Positions 1-4,977 of a DNA stretch of 5,981 nucleotides are shown here, in pieces. The notes below the pieces were generated by a model, which did no database searches, had not been told where the DNA came from, and was given only the letters and a program-made list of their open reading frames with translations. Position 1 is the first letter of the stretch; each line of letters opens with the position of its first letter. Made by a program: the position numbers and the translations under genes. The stretch comes from an uncultured Ruminococcus sp. (lineage in GTDB: Bacteria > Bacillota > Clostridia > Oscillospirales > Acutalibacteraceae), in the NCBI GenBank assembly GCA_951800855.1, contig CATOLC010000054.1, positions 1 to 5,981 on the forward strand. The letters run 5' to 3'.

Positions 1-6
1 AATAAA

Positions 7-381
7 ATGGATAAAATAAGTATAAAAGGGCTAAAAATATATGCATATCATGGAGTTAATGAAGAGGAAAAGGAGACAGGACAAAATTTTTTTATAGATT
101 GCGATTTGTTTTTAGACAGAAATGACATGCGGTTTGAAGATGATATTAAAAGCACAATAAGCTATTCTTCGGTGGCCAAGCTTATAAAATCCACAATGAC
201 AAGCAAAAGTTGGGATTTGATTGAAACTGCGGCAGAAAATGTGGCATATTTTTTATTTAAAGAGTTTGAAAAGCTTTTAGAGGTAGAAATTACTTTAAAA
301 AAGCCCGAAGCTCCAATAAAAACCATACAATTTGACTATATGTCCATAACCATAAAAAGAAAAAGGGGCGATTTTATTTGA
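7..381 (+). CDS. folB: Dihydroneopterin aldolase (FolB)
   Basis: This 124-residue protein is the normal size for FolB, the cytoplasmic enzyme that cleaves 7,8-dihydroneopterin to 6-hydroxymethyl-7,8-dihydropterin and glycolaldehyde in folate synthesis. Seen in the sequence: an N-terminal beta strand followed by Y14-H15-G16-V17 and an acidic run (E19-E21) before G25, the FolB signature 'aYHGVxxEEkxxGQ'; Y53 in 'ISYSSV'; the pterin-pocket segment 'LIETAAE' with E73; and the C-terminal 'KKPEAPI' (K98, K99, P100), which holds the family's catalytic lysine. By homology with other FolBs, one of E19-E21 and K99 should be functional. The ATG at 7 is the only sensible start, but its ribosome binding site lies off the left edge. 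The stop codon overlaps the folK start, so the two are translationally coupled. An upstream fol gene such as folP is likely but not visible. Confidence 0.95.
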   Translation: MDKISIKGLKIYAYHGVNEEEKETGQNFFIDCDLFLDRNDMRFEDDIKSTISYSSVAKLIKSTMTSKSWDLIETAAENVAYFLFKEFEKLLEVEITLKKPEAPIKTIQFDYMSITIKRKRGDFI

Positions 382-884
382 ATGAAGCACTCCTTGCATT
401 AGGCTCTAATATAGGAGATAGAGAAAAAAACTTAGATTTTGCGATAAAATCAGTCGGTTCGGTTCCGTCTACAGTTGTATTGGCAATCTCTAATTTTTAT
501 GTAACTGAACCGTTTGGAGTTCCAGATAAACAAAATAATTATATAAATTGCTGTATAAAAATAAAAACAACCTTTTCTTCTGAGTCTTTATTAGGGGTTT
601 GCTTAGGCATAGAAGCAGCAATGGGAAGAAAAAGGGAACACAGATTTGCGTCTCGAATAATAGATATAGATTTGCTTTTGTATGAAGATGAGAAAAAAAG
701 CACACAGGAGCTTACAGTACCACACCCTAGAATTAAAGAGAGAGCATTTGTATTAGTGCCCTTGAATGATATATGTCCTCAACAATCATTTAGAGGATTT
801 GATTTTTCAGAAGCATTTAATAAGCTGAAAAAAACTGATATTAAGCAAATTATCAAAAAATATAAATATAACCAAGAGACTTAG
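378..884 (+). CDS. folK: 2-amino-4-hydroxy-6-hydroxymethyldihydropteridine pyrophosphokinase (FolK, HPPK)
   Basis: This 168-residue enzyme transfers pyrophosphate from ATP to 6-hydroxymethyl-7,8-dihydropterin, the step directly after FolB. Family motifs are all present: 'ALGSNIGDREKNL' (residues 7-19), 'TEPFG' (43-47), the pterin-binding 'NNYIN' (53-57), R84, and the HPPK signature 'RFASRIIDIDLLLY' with R93 and the magnesium-binding pair D96/D98, then 'PHPRIKERAFVLVPL' (115-129). The length is typical of single-domain HPPK, with no fusion to FolB or FolP. The start is a TTG at 378. The nearby ATG at 382 is out of frame, and AGGGG at 364-368 sits 9 nt before the TTG. The TTGA overlap with the folB stop indicates translational coupling. 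A basic, lysine-rich C-terminal tail (150-165) follows the catalytic core. No start signal for a separate folK transcript is seen. Confidence 0.96.
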   Translation: MNEALLALGSNIGDREKNLDFAIKSVGSVPSTVVLAISNFYVTEPFGVPDKQNNYINCCIKIKTTFSSESLLGVCLGIEAAMGRKREHRFASRIIDIDLLLYEDEKKSTQELTVPHPRIKERAFVLVPLNDICPQQSFRGFDFSEAFNKLKKTDIKQIIKKYKYNQET

Positions 885-938
885 TCCGTTTGCTTAAGTT
901 TTTGAAGTGGTCTGGGTTACTTCAGTATTTCATTTAGA

Positions 939-985
939 GGTTACATCAAAAATATTGTTATTCTTATTAAATTATAGATGTAACT
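939..985 (+). terminator. Possible stem-loop downstream of folK
   Basis: GTTACATC (940-947) pairs with GATGTAAC (977-984), extendable by one G-T pair (939 with 985). The loop is 29 nt and AT-rich, and TATTTCCTTT follows. The loop is long and the U-run interrupted, so this would be a weak intrinsic terminator. It could equally be a chance repeat in AT-rich DNA. Confidence 0.3.
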
Positions 986-1020
986 ATTTCCTTTAAAAAA
1001 AATTATATTCTAAAGAACGA

Positions 1021-1050
1021 AAAAGAGAGATAAAAACTTCTCTCTTTTAT
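1021..1050 (+). terminator. Probable Rho-independent terminator of the folB-folK operon
   Basis: AAAAGAGAGA (1021-1030) and TCTCTCTTTT (1039-1048) form a perfect 10-bp stem with an 8-nt loop. The 3' arm ends in TTTT followed by AT, so the short U-run lies partly inside the stem. It is 137 nt after the folK stop. The stem is only moderately GC-rich, so efficiency may be modest. Confidence 0.5.
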
Positions 1051-1098
1051 CCGTGGTTACGTGTATAAATGAGGCTGCTTTTTATTGAAGGGATAAAT

Positions 1099-1189
1099 AA
1101 AAAGTAAGAAAATAAGGTTTTAAATTTGAGATTTGGGAATTAATTATACAAGAAAACCCCAAAATTTTATTTTTGATTTTCTTATTTTT
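1099..1189. terminator. Long imperfect stem-loop, possible bidirectional terminator
   Basis: Positions 1099-1113 pair with 1176-1189 over 14 bp with a single bulged G at 1104. Inside it, GGTTTT (1116-1121) can pair with AAAACC (1153-1158), or alternatively TTTGGG (1132-1137) with CCCAAA (1158-1163). On the - strand the structure lies 22 nt after the XRE stop and ends in a T-rich run; on the + strand it also ends in TTTTT. This fits a shared terminator between the convergent folK and XRE genes. The outer stem is almost pure A/T, so stability is uncertain. Confidence 0.35.
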
Positions 1190-1210
1190 ATAATAATAGA
1201 GTTTAGAGTG

Positions 1211-1636
1211 TTAGAAGAAATTTTTATACAGAGTTTCTGCATCTTGGCTATATTCTAATATGGAAACGGCTGTTGCAACTTTAAGCGCAGAGGTGATTTT
1301 TTTCTTTTCTGTATCAGTTAGGGGAATACCGTCGAATGTAAGACCATCTCTGGACTCGATAAAATCGATAAAATCTAATATTAGATTATCAATTTCAGAA
1401 TCAGAGCTTTGGACGTTGTTCCCAGTACCTAGCAGATAATCCACACTTACTCTTAATTCCCGGCATATTTTAGTCAAAGTGGAGTTATCGGGTTCACGGC
1501 GTCCTTGTTCATACATTCCTACCGTTGAAGGAGATATGTTTAATTTATCTGCAAGTTGGGCTTGAGTAAGTCCATTTTGTACTCGCAGTGCTTTTAATCT
1601 GTTGCCGAATTTATTAGTTTTTTTTGACAGTATCAT
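1211..1636 (-). CDS. XRE-family (Cro/CI-type) transcriptional regulator
   Basis: This is a 141-residue, presumably cytoplasmic, DNA-binding protein. Residues about 11-70 form a classic HTH_3 domain: 'FGNRLKALRVQNGLTQAQLADKLNISPSTVGMYEQGRREPD' (shown in part: helix 2 at 24-33, recognition helix at 35-47), ending in the typical 'VSVDYLLG' (63-70). The C-terminal part (80-141) is acidic and helical and contains 'DGLTFDGIPLTDTEKKKI', a tail I associate with many clostridial XRE regulators; it has no peptidase, kinase or sensor motif. The ATG is preceded by GAGGTG at 1641-1646 on the - strand, 4 nt away. The gene is divergent from the 70-aa and region-4 genes, the standard layout for a repressor acting on its own and its neighbour's promoters. 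Autoregulation and repression of that operon are inferences; the ligand and operators are unknown. Confidence 0.88.
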   Translation of the reverse strand: MILSKKTNKFGNRLKALRVQNGLTQAQLADKLNISPSTVGMYEQGRREPDNSTLTKICRELRVSVDYLLGTGNNVQSSDSEIDNLILDFIDFIESRDGLTFDGIPLTDTEKKKITSALKVATAVSILEYSQDAETLYKNFF

Positions 1637-1655
1637 TTTTCACCTCATATTTTAT

Positions 1656-1680
1656 TATATACTATTTTTATATACTATTT
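1656..1680. repeat. Tandem 12-bp repeat in the XRE promoter region
   Basis: TATATACTATTT occurs at 1656-1667 and again at 1669-1680, a 13-bp period. The second copy is also part of TATAC-N12-GTATA (1671-1675 with 1688-1692). The repeats overlap the likely XRE promoter, just upstream of its ribosome binding site, so they are candidates for autoregulatory operator half-sites. Low-complexity AT DNA is the alternative. Confidence 0.45.
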
Positions 1681-1743
1681 ATAAGGTGTATAGTTTAAAA
1701 AATTGATAAATTGCTGCTAATATACATCTGAAATAGGATATTA

Positions 1744-1758
1744 ACACAAAACGTGTAA
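1744..1758. promoter_or_regulatory. Candidate operator palindrome, copy 1
   Basis: ACAC-AAAAC-GTGT-AA. It shares 13 of 15 positions with 1950-1964. The symmetric 4-bp arms spaced by 5 bp fit binding by a small dimeric regulator such as the neighbouring XRE protein, but no binding specificity can be read from the protein. Confidence 0.45.
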
Positions 1759-1830
1759 TGGGTGTTTGTATATTTTATATGTTAACAAAAGATTTGTTTT
1801 TGAAGTTAGAGCACAAAAATAAAATAAATA

Positions 1831-1860
1831 TTGACACATTAATAGGATATATGGTAATAT
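1831..1860 (+). promoter_or_regulatory. Sigma-A-type promoter for the 70-aa / region-4 operon
   Basis: A perfect -35 TTGACA (1831-1836) is followed after 18 bp by TAATAT (1855-1860), preceded by TG at 1852-1853 (extended -10, TGGTAATAT). Transcription would start near 1867 and give a leader of about 105 nt before the ATG at 1974. The -35 is the only perfect TTGACA I noted in the window's intergenic DNA. Confidence 0.7.
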
Positions 1861-1949
1861 TATGTAGAAAACAATCTAAAATTTTCATATTAATTTATAT
1901 ATAACTATAAGTTAAGTGAATTATAGAAGAATGTTTTGCATATTTAACT

Positions 1950-1964
1950 ACACAATTCGTGTAA
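1950..1964. promoter_or_regulatory. Candidate operator palindrome, copy 2, abutting the ribosome binding site
   Basis: ACAC-AATTC-GTGT-AA, with arms extending to TACAC/GTGTA (1949-1963). It overlaps the first base of the AAGGAGGT ribosome binding site (1963-1970) of the 70-aa gene. It could be an operator downstream of the promoter (roadblock or looping with copy 1), or a 5-bp RNA hairpin beside the ribosome binding site. Confidence 0.5.
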
Positions 1965-1973
1965 GGAGGTTAT

Positions 1974-2186
1974 ATGAATTATAAAAAACTGGCAGAGGAG
2001 TATATAAAGGAAGCGAAGAAACTAAATTCGTATATGCTAAAAATAAGAAAACGATATTATTTTACCACATCTATAGATGATAGAAACATTAACTTTAGAG
2101 TAAAAACTCTTTATAGTATGTACCTTGAACTAAAACATACCGGAGAATACCTTATGTGTAGATATGGAGGAAAAAATAATGATTAA
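1974..2186 (+). CDS. Small helical protein of unknown function, first gene of the region-4 operon
   Basis: This 70-residue protein has no named family that I can assign with confidence. It is rich in lysine and tyrosine and predicted largely helical: an N-terminal amphipathic helix (residues 2-27, 'YKKLAEEYIKEAKKLNSYML'), a short break with 'TTSIDDRN' (31-38), and a second helix ending in 'LYSMYLELKHTGEYLM' (46-61). It has no signal peptide, membrane segment or cysteine pair. I recall similar small proteins with a 'LAEEY...EA' start and 'LYxMYLExxHTGEYL' end next to sigma region-4 proteins in Clostridia, but cannot verify this here. The start is firm: AAGGAGGT at 1963-1970 precedes the ATG. 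The stop overlaps the next start by 8 nt, indicating coupled translation. A role as partner or modulator of the region-4 protein is inferred from that coupling. Confidence 0.8.
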   Translation: MNYKKLAEEYIKEAKKLNSYMLKIRKRYYFTTSIDDRNINFRVKTLYSMYLELKHTGEYLMCRYGGKNND

Positions 2187-2484
2187 AAAAGTTACGTTGA
2201 ATGAGTTTACAGACAAATTAGCAGGAATAAGTAAGTTTAATCAAAATTTAGAAGGCGACAACACAGAAGCGAGAAGAAAAATGTTAAAGATGATAGAAAA
2301 AGTAGCAAATGGAGAGTTGACACTTAGGCAGAAAGAATGTTTGTTTATGTATTATGAAAAAGGGATGAAGATGGGAGAAATTTCCGACGTGTTAGATATA
2401 TGTATATCCTGCGTTTCTCGCCATATAAAAAAGGCAAGAGACAAAATTCAAAAGACTCTCGCTTACTATTACGCAATAAAATAA
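2179..2484 (+). CDS. Sigma-70 region-4-like helix-turn-helix protein
   Basis: This is a 101-residue protein. Residues 47-94 match a sigma-70 region 4: 'LTLRQKECLFMYYEKGMKMGEISDVLDI' followed by a recognition helix 'SCVSRHIKKARDKI'. Residues 1-46 are charged and helical and do not resemble sigma region 2, so the protein cannot bind a -10 element like a complete sigma factor. Known proteins with only a region-4 domain act as one half of a split sigma, as phage late-gene activators, or as regulators in conjugative elements. An upstream in-frame ATG at 2164 exists but lacks a ribosome binding site; GGAGG at 2166-2170 lies 8 nt before the ATG at 2179, which I take as the start. It overlaps the preceding gene by 8 nt. 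No clear terminator follows, so its transcript may continue into spoIIE. Confidence 0.85.
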   Translation: MIKKVTLNEFTDKLAGISKFNQNLEGDNTEARRKMLKMIEKVANGELTLRQKECLFMYYEKGMKMGEISDVLDICISCVSRHIKKARDKIQKTLAYYYAIK

Positions 2485-2523
2485 TATATAATTAACTATT
2501 TTTTATATAAAAAAATATAATCA

Positions 2524-2568
2524 TTCCGCATAATGTGACATTAGACTTTATTTATATATATATATAAT
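2524..2568 (+). promoter_or_regulatory. Candidate Spo0A-dependent spoIIE promoter
   Basis: GTGACA (2535-2540, five of six to TTGACA) is followed after 22 bp by a perfect TATAAT (2563-2568) inside a TA-dinucleotide run. Known Spo0A-activated sigma-A promoters of spoIIE and spoIIG in Bacillus have the same abnormally long 21-22 bp spacing. Two heptamers resembling the inverted 0A box TTCGNCA lie in tandem, TTCCGCA (2524-2530) and TGTGACA (2534-2540), separated by exactly 3 bp, the second overlapping the -35. Both heptamers are imperfect, so this is a model, not a proof. Confidence 0.5.
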
Positions 2569-2615
2569 AATTCTGTAAAAGTACGGATTTTTATTATTAT
2601 TTTGGGTGGGGTTTA

Positions 2616-4916
2616 ATGTTTAAGTTCAGAATGATAAAGGGGACAGAACTGTTAGAGGAGGTAAAAAAGCTAGTTTTAAAGCTTGTTTACTTTTTGATGG
2701 GGCTAGTGCTGTCTCAAGGAATAATATTAAATGGAAATCCTTTTGGCGTTGCTATCTCTATAGCAGCGCCAAAAGCATATTCTGTTCCGGCCATTATTGG
2801 AGCGGCGACAGGCTATCTTTTTTTACCAAAGCTAAGCAGAGGCATAGGATATATATCTATTATATTAATGATTGCTGCTATCAGATGGATTTTAAATGGT
2901 TTTGACTGGATTCATAGACATGTGTTATTTTTGCCAGTGGTAAGTTTTATCTCGTCTTTCATGATTGAAATTTTTATTAATTATTCTCAGGAACCGGGTC
3001 TATGGTATATTTATATGACATTAATGGATGCTTTTATGATAGCTATTTCTACATATTTTTTTGTGACATTTTTTCAATGTTTTACTGACCTTGAATATGG
3101 GATAAATAAAGAAAGTAAATTTATTCAAGTGTGTATCTCATTGTTTGCTATGATTGTTTCCCTTTCATCAGTCACATTTTATAAACTATCAATTGGGAGA
3201 ATATTATCGGTAGTTATTATAGTTTTTGCTGCGTATTGCGGAGGAATTTATGGTGGAAGTGTCGTGGGGACAGCTATTGGCACAGCTGTTGAGGTTTTGT
3301 CTATGGGAAGACTTTATATTTCGGGTATGTACGCATTTGCTGGGATGGCTTCTGGGATTTGTGCAAATGGGAACAGAATAAAAGCTTGTGGAGCTTTTTT
3401 GATTTGCAGTGCCGTTTTTCTTTTTAATTCTGCTGTACCTTCTAATATTTTAACTGTATCGATTTATGAGATAATAGCAGGGTTAGTTATTTTTATGTTT
3501 ATCCCTAGAAAAGCAATAGACTATATTAAAAAATTATTTAGTGTACCAAAAAAATCTTATATAAAAAGAGAGCAAGAAGGAAAAAACAGCGAAAAAAAGT
3601 ATATTTCGGAGACAATAAAGTCGATTTCAAATGCAGCGGAGGATGCTGTTCATGTTGCTTTTTCCGAAGCTAAGCCGGAAATTAAAAGTGTTTGCATGGA
3701 TTCTGCAGTACAAGTTTGCAGTAATTGTAATTTAAAGAGTTTGTGTTGGGAGCGGAACAAAGATTCCACCAAAGCAGCTTTTGAAGAAACGATTTTAAGT
3801 ATTATTGAAACACCAAGAGAAAATAATTCTGAGTATGAAATTAGCAAAAAATGTAAGAATTCCAGTCAGGTTATAGAAAAAATAAGAAAATCTATATATA
3901 ATTATGAAAATGGTATAGAGGCTAAAATAAGGGCTAAAGAGATATTCAGTGGAATATCCGAAAAATTTTCGTTTGCTGAAGCAATTTTAGGATATGCTAA
4001 TGAGCGAACAAAAATAAACGATAATTTAGACTTAGTGAAAAGCACAAAAATAAAAAGTTTGTTATTAGATTATAAAATTGATACGGTAAGAACAGAATGT
4101 AAAATTAATAAGATGGACAAACTTTTTGTTGAAATTGAAGTTATGAAAATAGAAAACAGAGAGCTTATAACTCAAGAGATACTGGACAGGATAAGTTCAA
4201 TTTGTCAAAAAGCAATGAGCACTCCAATGATATTTGATGTAGAAAACCGAATTTTAATAAGAATATCCGAAAAAGAAAATTTTGCCCCAAAAGTTTGTGT
4301 GGGAAGGCATAATTGTAATGATGGGGAATTCTGTGGTGATTATTGTTCTTGCTTTAAAGATGGTGCAGGGAAATTTTTTGCGATAATTAGTGATGGAATG
4401 GGCTCTGGGGGAAGAGCAGCTGCTGACGGAGCTGTGACTGCTGGAATAATAGAACGCTTGATAAAGCTCAGAGTGGACCCGATAAGTGCTTTAAAAATAG
4501 CAAATTTATCAATTTCGGGGAAGGCAAGTGAGGAATCATTAACTGCTGTGGATATTATGGTGCTTGATTTATATTCTGGAGAGGCTGAAATAGTGAAAAC
4601 TGGTGCTCCGATTACGATTATTCGCAGAGGGAACGAAATAGATAAAATAGAGGAGGCATCTTTGCCAATAGGTATATTTGATGAAATAAATATGTCTGTT
4701 AATAAATTCAGACTCTCGGAAGGAGATGTTGTAATTATGATGTCGGATGGGATAACAGATATTGGAACGGATTGGATAGAAGATAGACTAAAAAATTTAG
4801 AAAAAGTTGAAGGAAAAGATTTAACAAATTATATAATTAAGGAAACTATCAGTCAAAGGTCTATGAATCATGATGATGACGCCACTGTTGCCATAATAAG
4901 TATTTTTAAAAATTAG
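2616..4916 (+). CDS. spoIIE: Stage II sporulation protein E (SpoIIE), membrane PP2C phosphatase
   Basis: This 766-residue protein is slightly shorter than the roughly 820 residues of B. subtilis SpoIIE. Residues about 20-296 form an N-terminal domain of many hydrophobic membrane segments. The linker (300-560) is soluble and carries a cysteine cluster, C360, C368, C371 and C377 ('VCSNCNLKSLCW'). Residues about 570-766 are a PP2C phosphatase with metal-binding motifs 'SDGMGSG' (D593), 'TAVDIM' (D646), 'SDGITDIG' (D711) and 'NHDDDATV' (D753-D755). In the family this enzyme sits at the polar division septum, interacts with FtsZ, and dephosphorylates SpoIIAA-P, releasing sigma-F in the forespore. 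The ATG at 2616 follows an unusual GGGTGGGG (2604-2611); the next in-frame ATG (2631) has no binding site. The usual neighbours tilS, hpt and ftsH are not seen. All phosphatase residues appear intact, so it should be functional. Confidence 0.96.
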   Translation: MFKFRMIKGTELLEEVKKLVLKLVYFLMGLVLSQGIILNGNPFGVAISIAAPKAYSVPAIIGAATGYLFLPKLSRGIGYISIILMIAAIRWILNGFDWIHRHVLFLPVVSFISSFMIEIFINYSQEPGLWYIYMTLMDAFMIAISTYFFVTFFQCFTDLEYGINKESKFIQVCISLFAMIVSLSSVTFYKLSIGRILSVVIIVFAAYCGGIYGGSVVGTAIGTAVEVLSMGRLYISGMYAFAGMASGICANGNRIKACGAFLICSAVFLFNSAVPSNILTVSIYEIIAGLVIFMFIPRKAIDYIKKLFSVPKKSYIKREQEGKNSEKKYISETIKSISNAAEDAVHVAFSEAKPEIKSVCMDSAVQVCSNCNLKSLCWERNKDSTKAAFEETILSIIETPRENNSEYEISKKCKNSSQVIEKIRKSIYNYENGIEAKIRAKEIFSGISEKFSFAEAILGYANERTKINDNLDLVKSTKIKSLLLDYKIDTVRTECKINKMDKLFVEIEVMKIENRELITQEILDRISSICQKAMSTPMIFDVENRILIRISEKENFAPKVCVGRHNCNDGEFCGDYCSCFKDGAGKFFAIISDGMGSGGRAAADGAVTAGIIERLIKLRVDPISALKIANLSISGKASEESLTAVDIMVLDLYSGEAEIVKTGAPITIIRRGNEIDKIEEASLPIGIFDEINMSVNKFRLSEGDVVIMMSDGITDIGTDWIEDRLKNLEKVEGKDLTNYIIKETISQRSMNHDDDATVAIISIFKN

Positions 4917-4919
4917 TTC

Positions 4920-4949
4920 TTGACTTAATGTGATAAATTTTATTATAAT
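4920..4949 (+). promoter_or_regulatory. Sigma-A-type promoter of the GH25 lysozyme gene
   Basis: TTGACT (4920-4925) is followed after 18 bp by a perfect TATAAT (4944-4949). Transcription would start near 4956, only 22 nt before the ATG at 4978. The -35 begins 4 nt after the spoIIE stop, so the lysozyme gene can be expressed independently of spoIIE, in vegetative cells as well. Confidence 0.7.
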
Positions 4950-4977
4950 TGTTGTAAATACACAAAAAAGGATAAAA

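Larger units (their letters stand above)
885..1210. other. Intergenic region between convergent folK and XRE gene
   Basis: This 326-nt stretch has no credible coding region; the best in-frame run is a 12-codon ATG reading frame at 1069 without a ribosome binding site. It holds several inverted repeats listed separately: 903-908 with 919-924 (loop GGTCTGGGTT), 940-947 with 977-984, 1021-1030 with 1039-1048, and the long pair 1099-1113 with 1176-1189. Because genes run into it from both sides, termination is the simplest explanation for most of them. A structured RNA is possible, but I recognise no known class. Confidence 0.6.
1637..1973. promoter_or_regulatory. Divergent control region between XRE gene and region-4 operon
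   Basis: This 337-nt non-coding stretch is unusually large for a divergent spacer in so compact a locus. It contains a rightward promoter (1831-1860), a 12-bp tandem repeat next to the XRE start (1656-1680), two near-identical palindromes (1744-1758 and 1950-1964), another short palindrome AACAAA-AGA-TTTGTT (1784-1798), and candidate -10 hexamers for the XRE gene on the - strand (TATAAA at 1678-1683, TATAAT at 1654-1659) without a convincing -35. Confidence 0.6.

Noticed and set aside
490..705. Minus-strand 71-aa open frame inside folK.
   Set aside because: It is antisense to a clear folK, has low-complexity phenylalanine/leucine composition and shows no recognisable motif.
1069..1107. 12-codon ATG frame in the folK-XRE spacer.
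   Set aside because: Too short, no ribosome binding site, and its 3' end overlaps a stem-loop arm.
1931..1984. 17-codon reading frame (MFCIFNYTIRV...) overlapping the ribosome binding site and start of the 70-aa gene, a possible leader peptide.
   Set aside because: It has no convincing ribosome binding site, and its codons simply cover the palindrome and AAGGAGGT; no regulatory codon run is present.
2164..2178. Upstream ATG giving a 106-aa region-4 protein.
   Set aside because: It lacks a ribosome binding site, and the GGAGG starting at its own third base is well placed for the ATG at 2179.
2500..2517. TATTTTTTAT/ATAAAAAAATA inverted repeat as a terminator after the region-4 gene.
   Set aside because: It contains only A and T, with no GC stem; it is too weak to call and expected by chance in this spacer.
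3650..3847. Minus-strand 65-aa open frame inside spoIIE.
   Set aside because: It is antisense to the SpoIIE linker, with no motif or start signal.
4930..4977. GTG start giving a 278-aa lysozyme.
   Set aside because: No ribosome binding site; it lies between the -35 and -10 of the gene's own promoter and would spoil the signal peptide.
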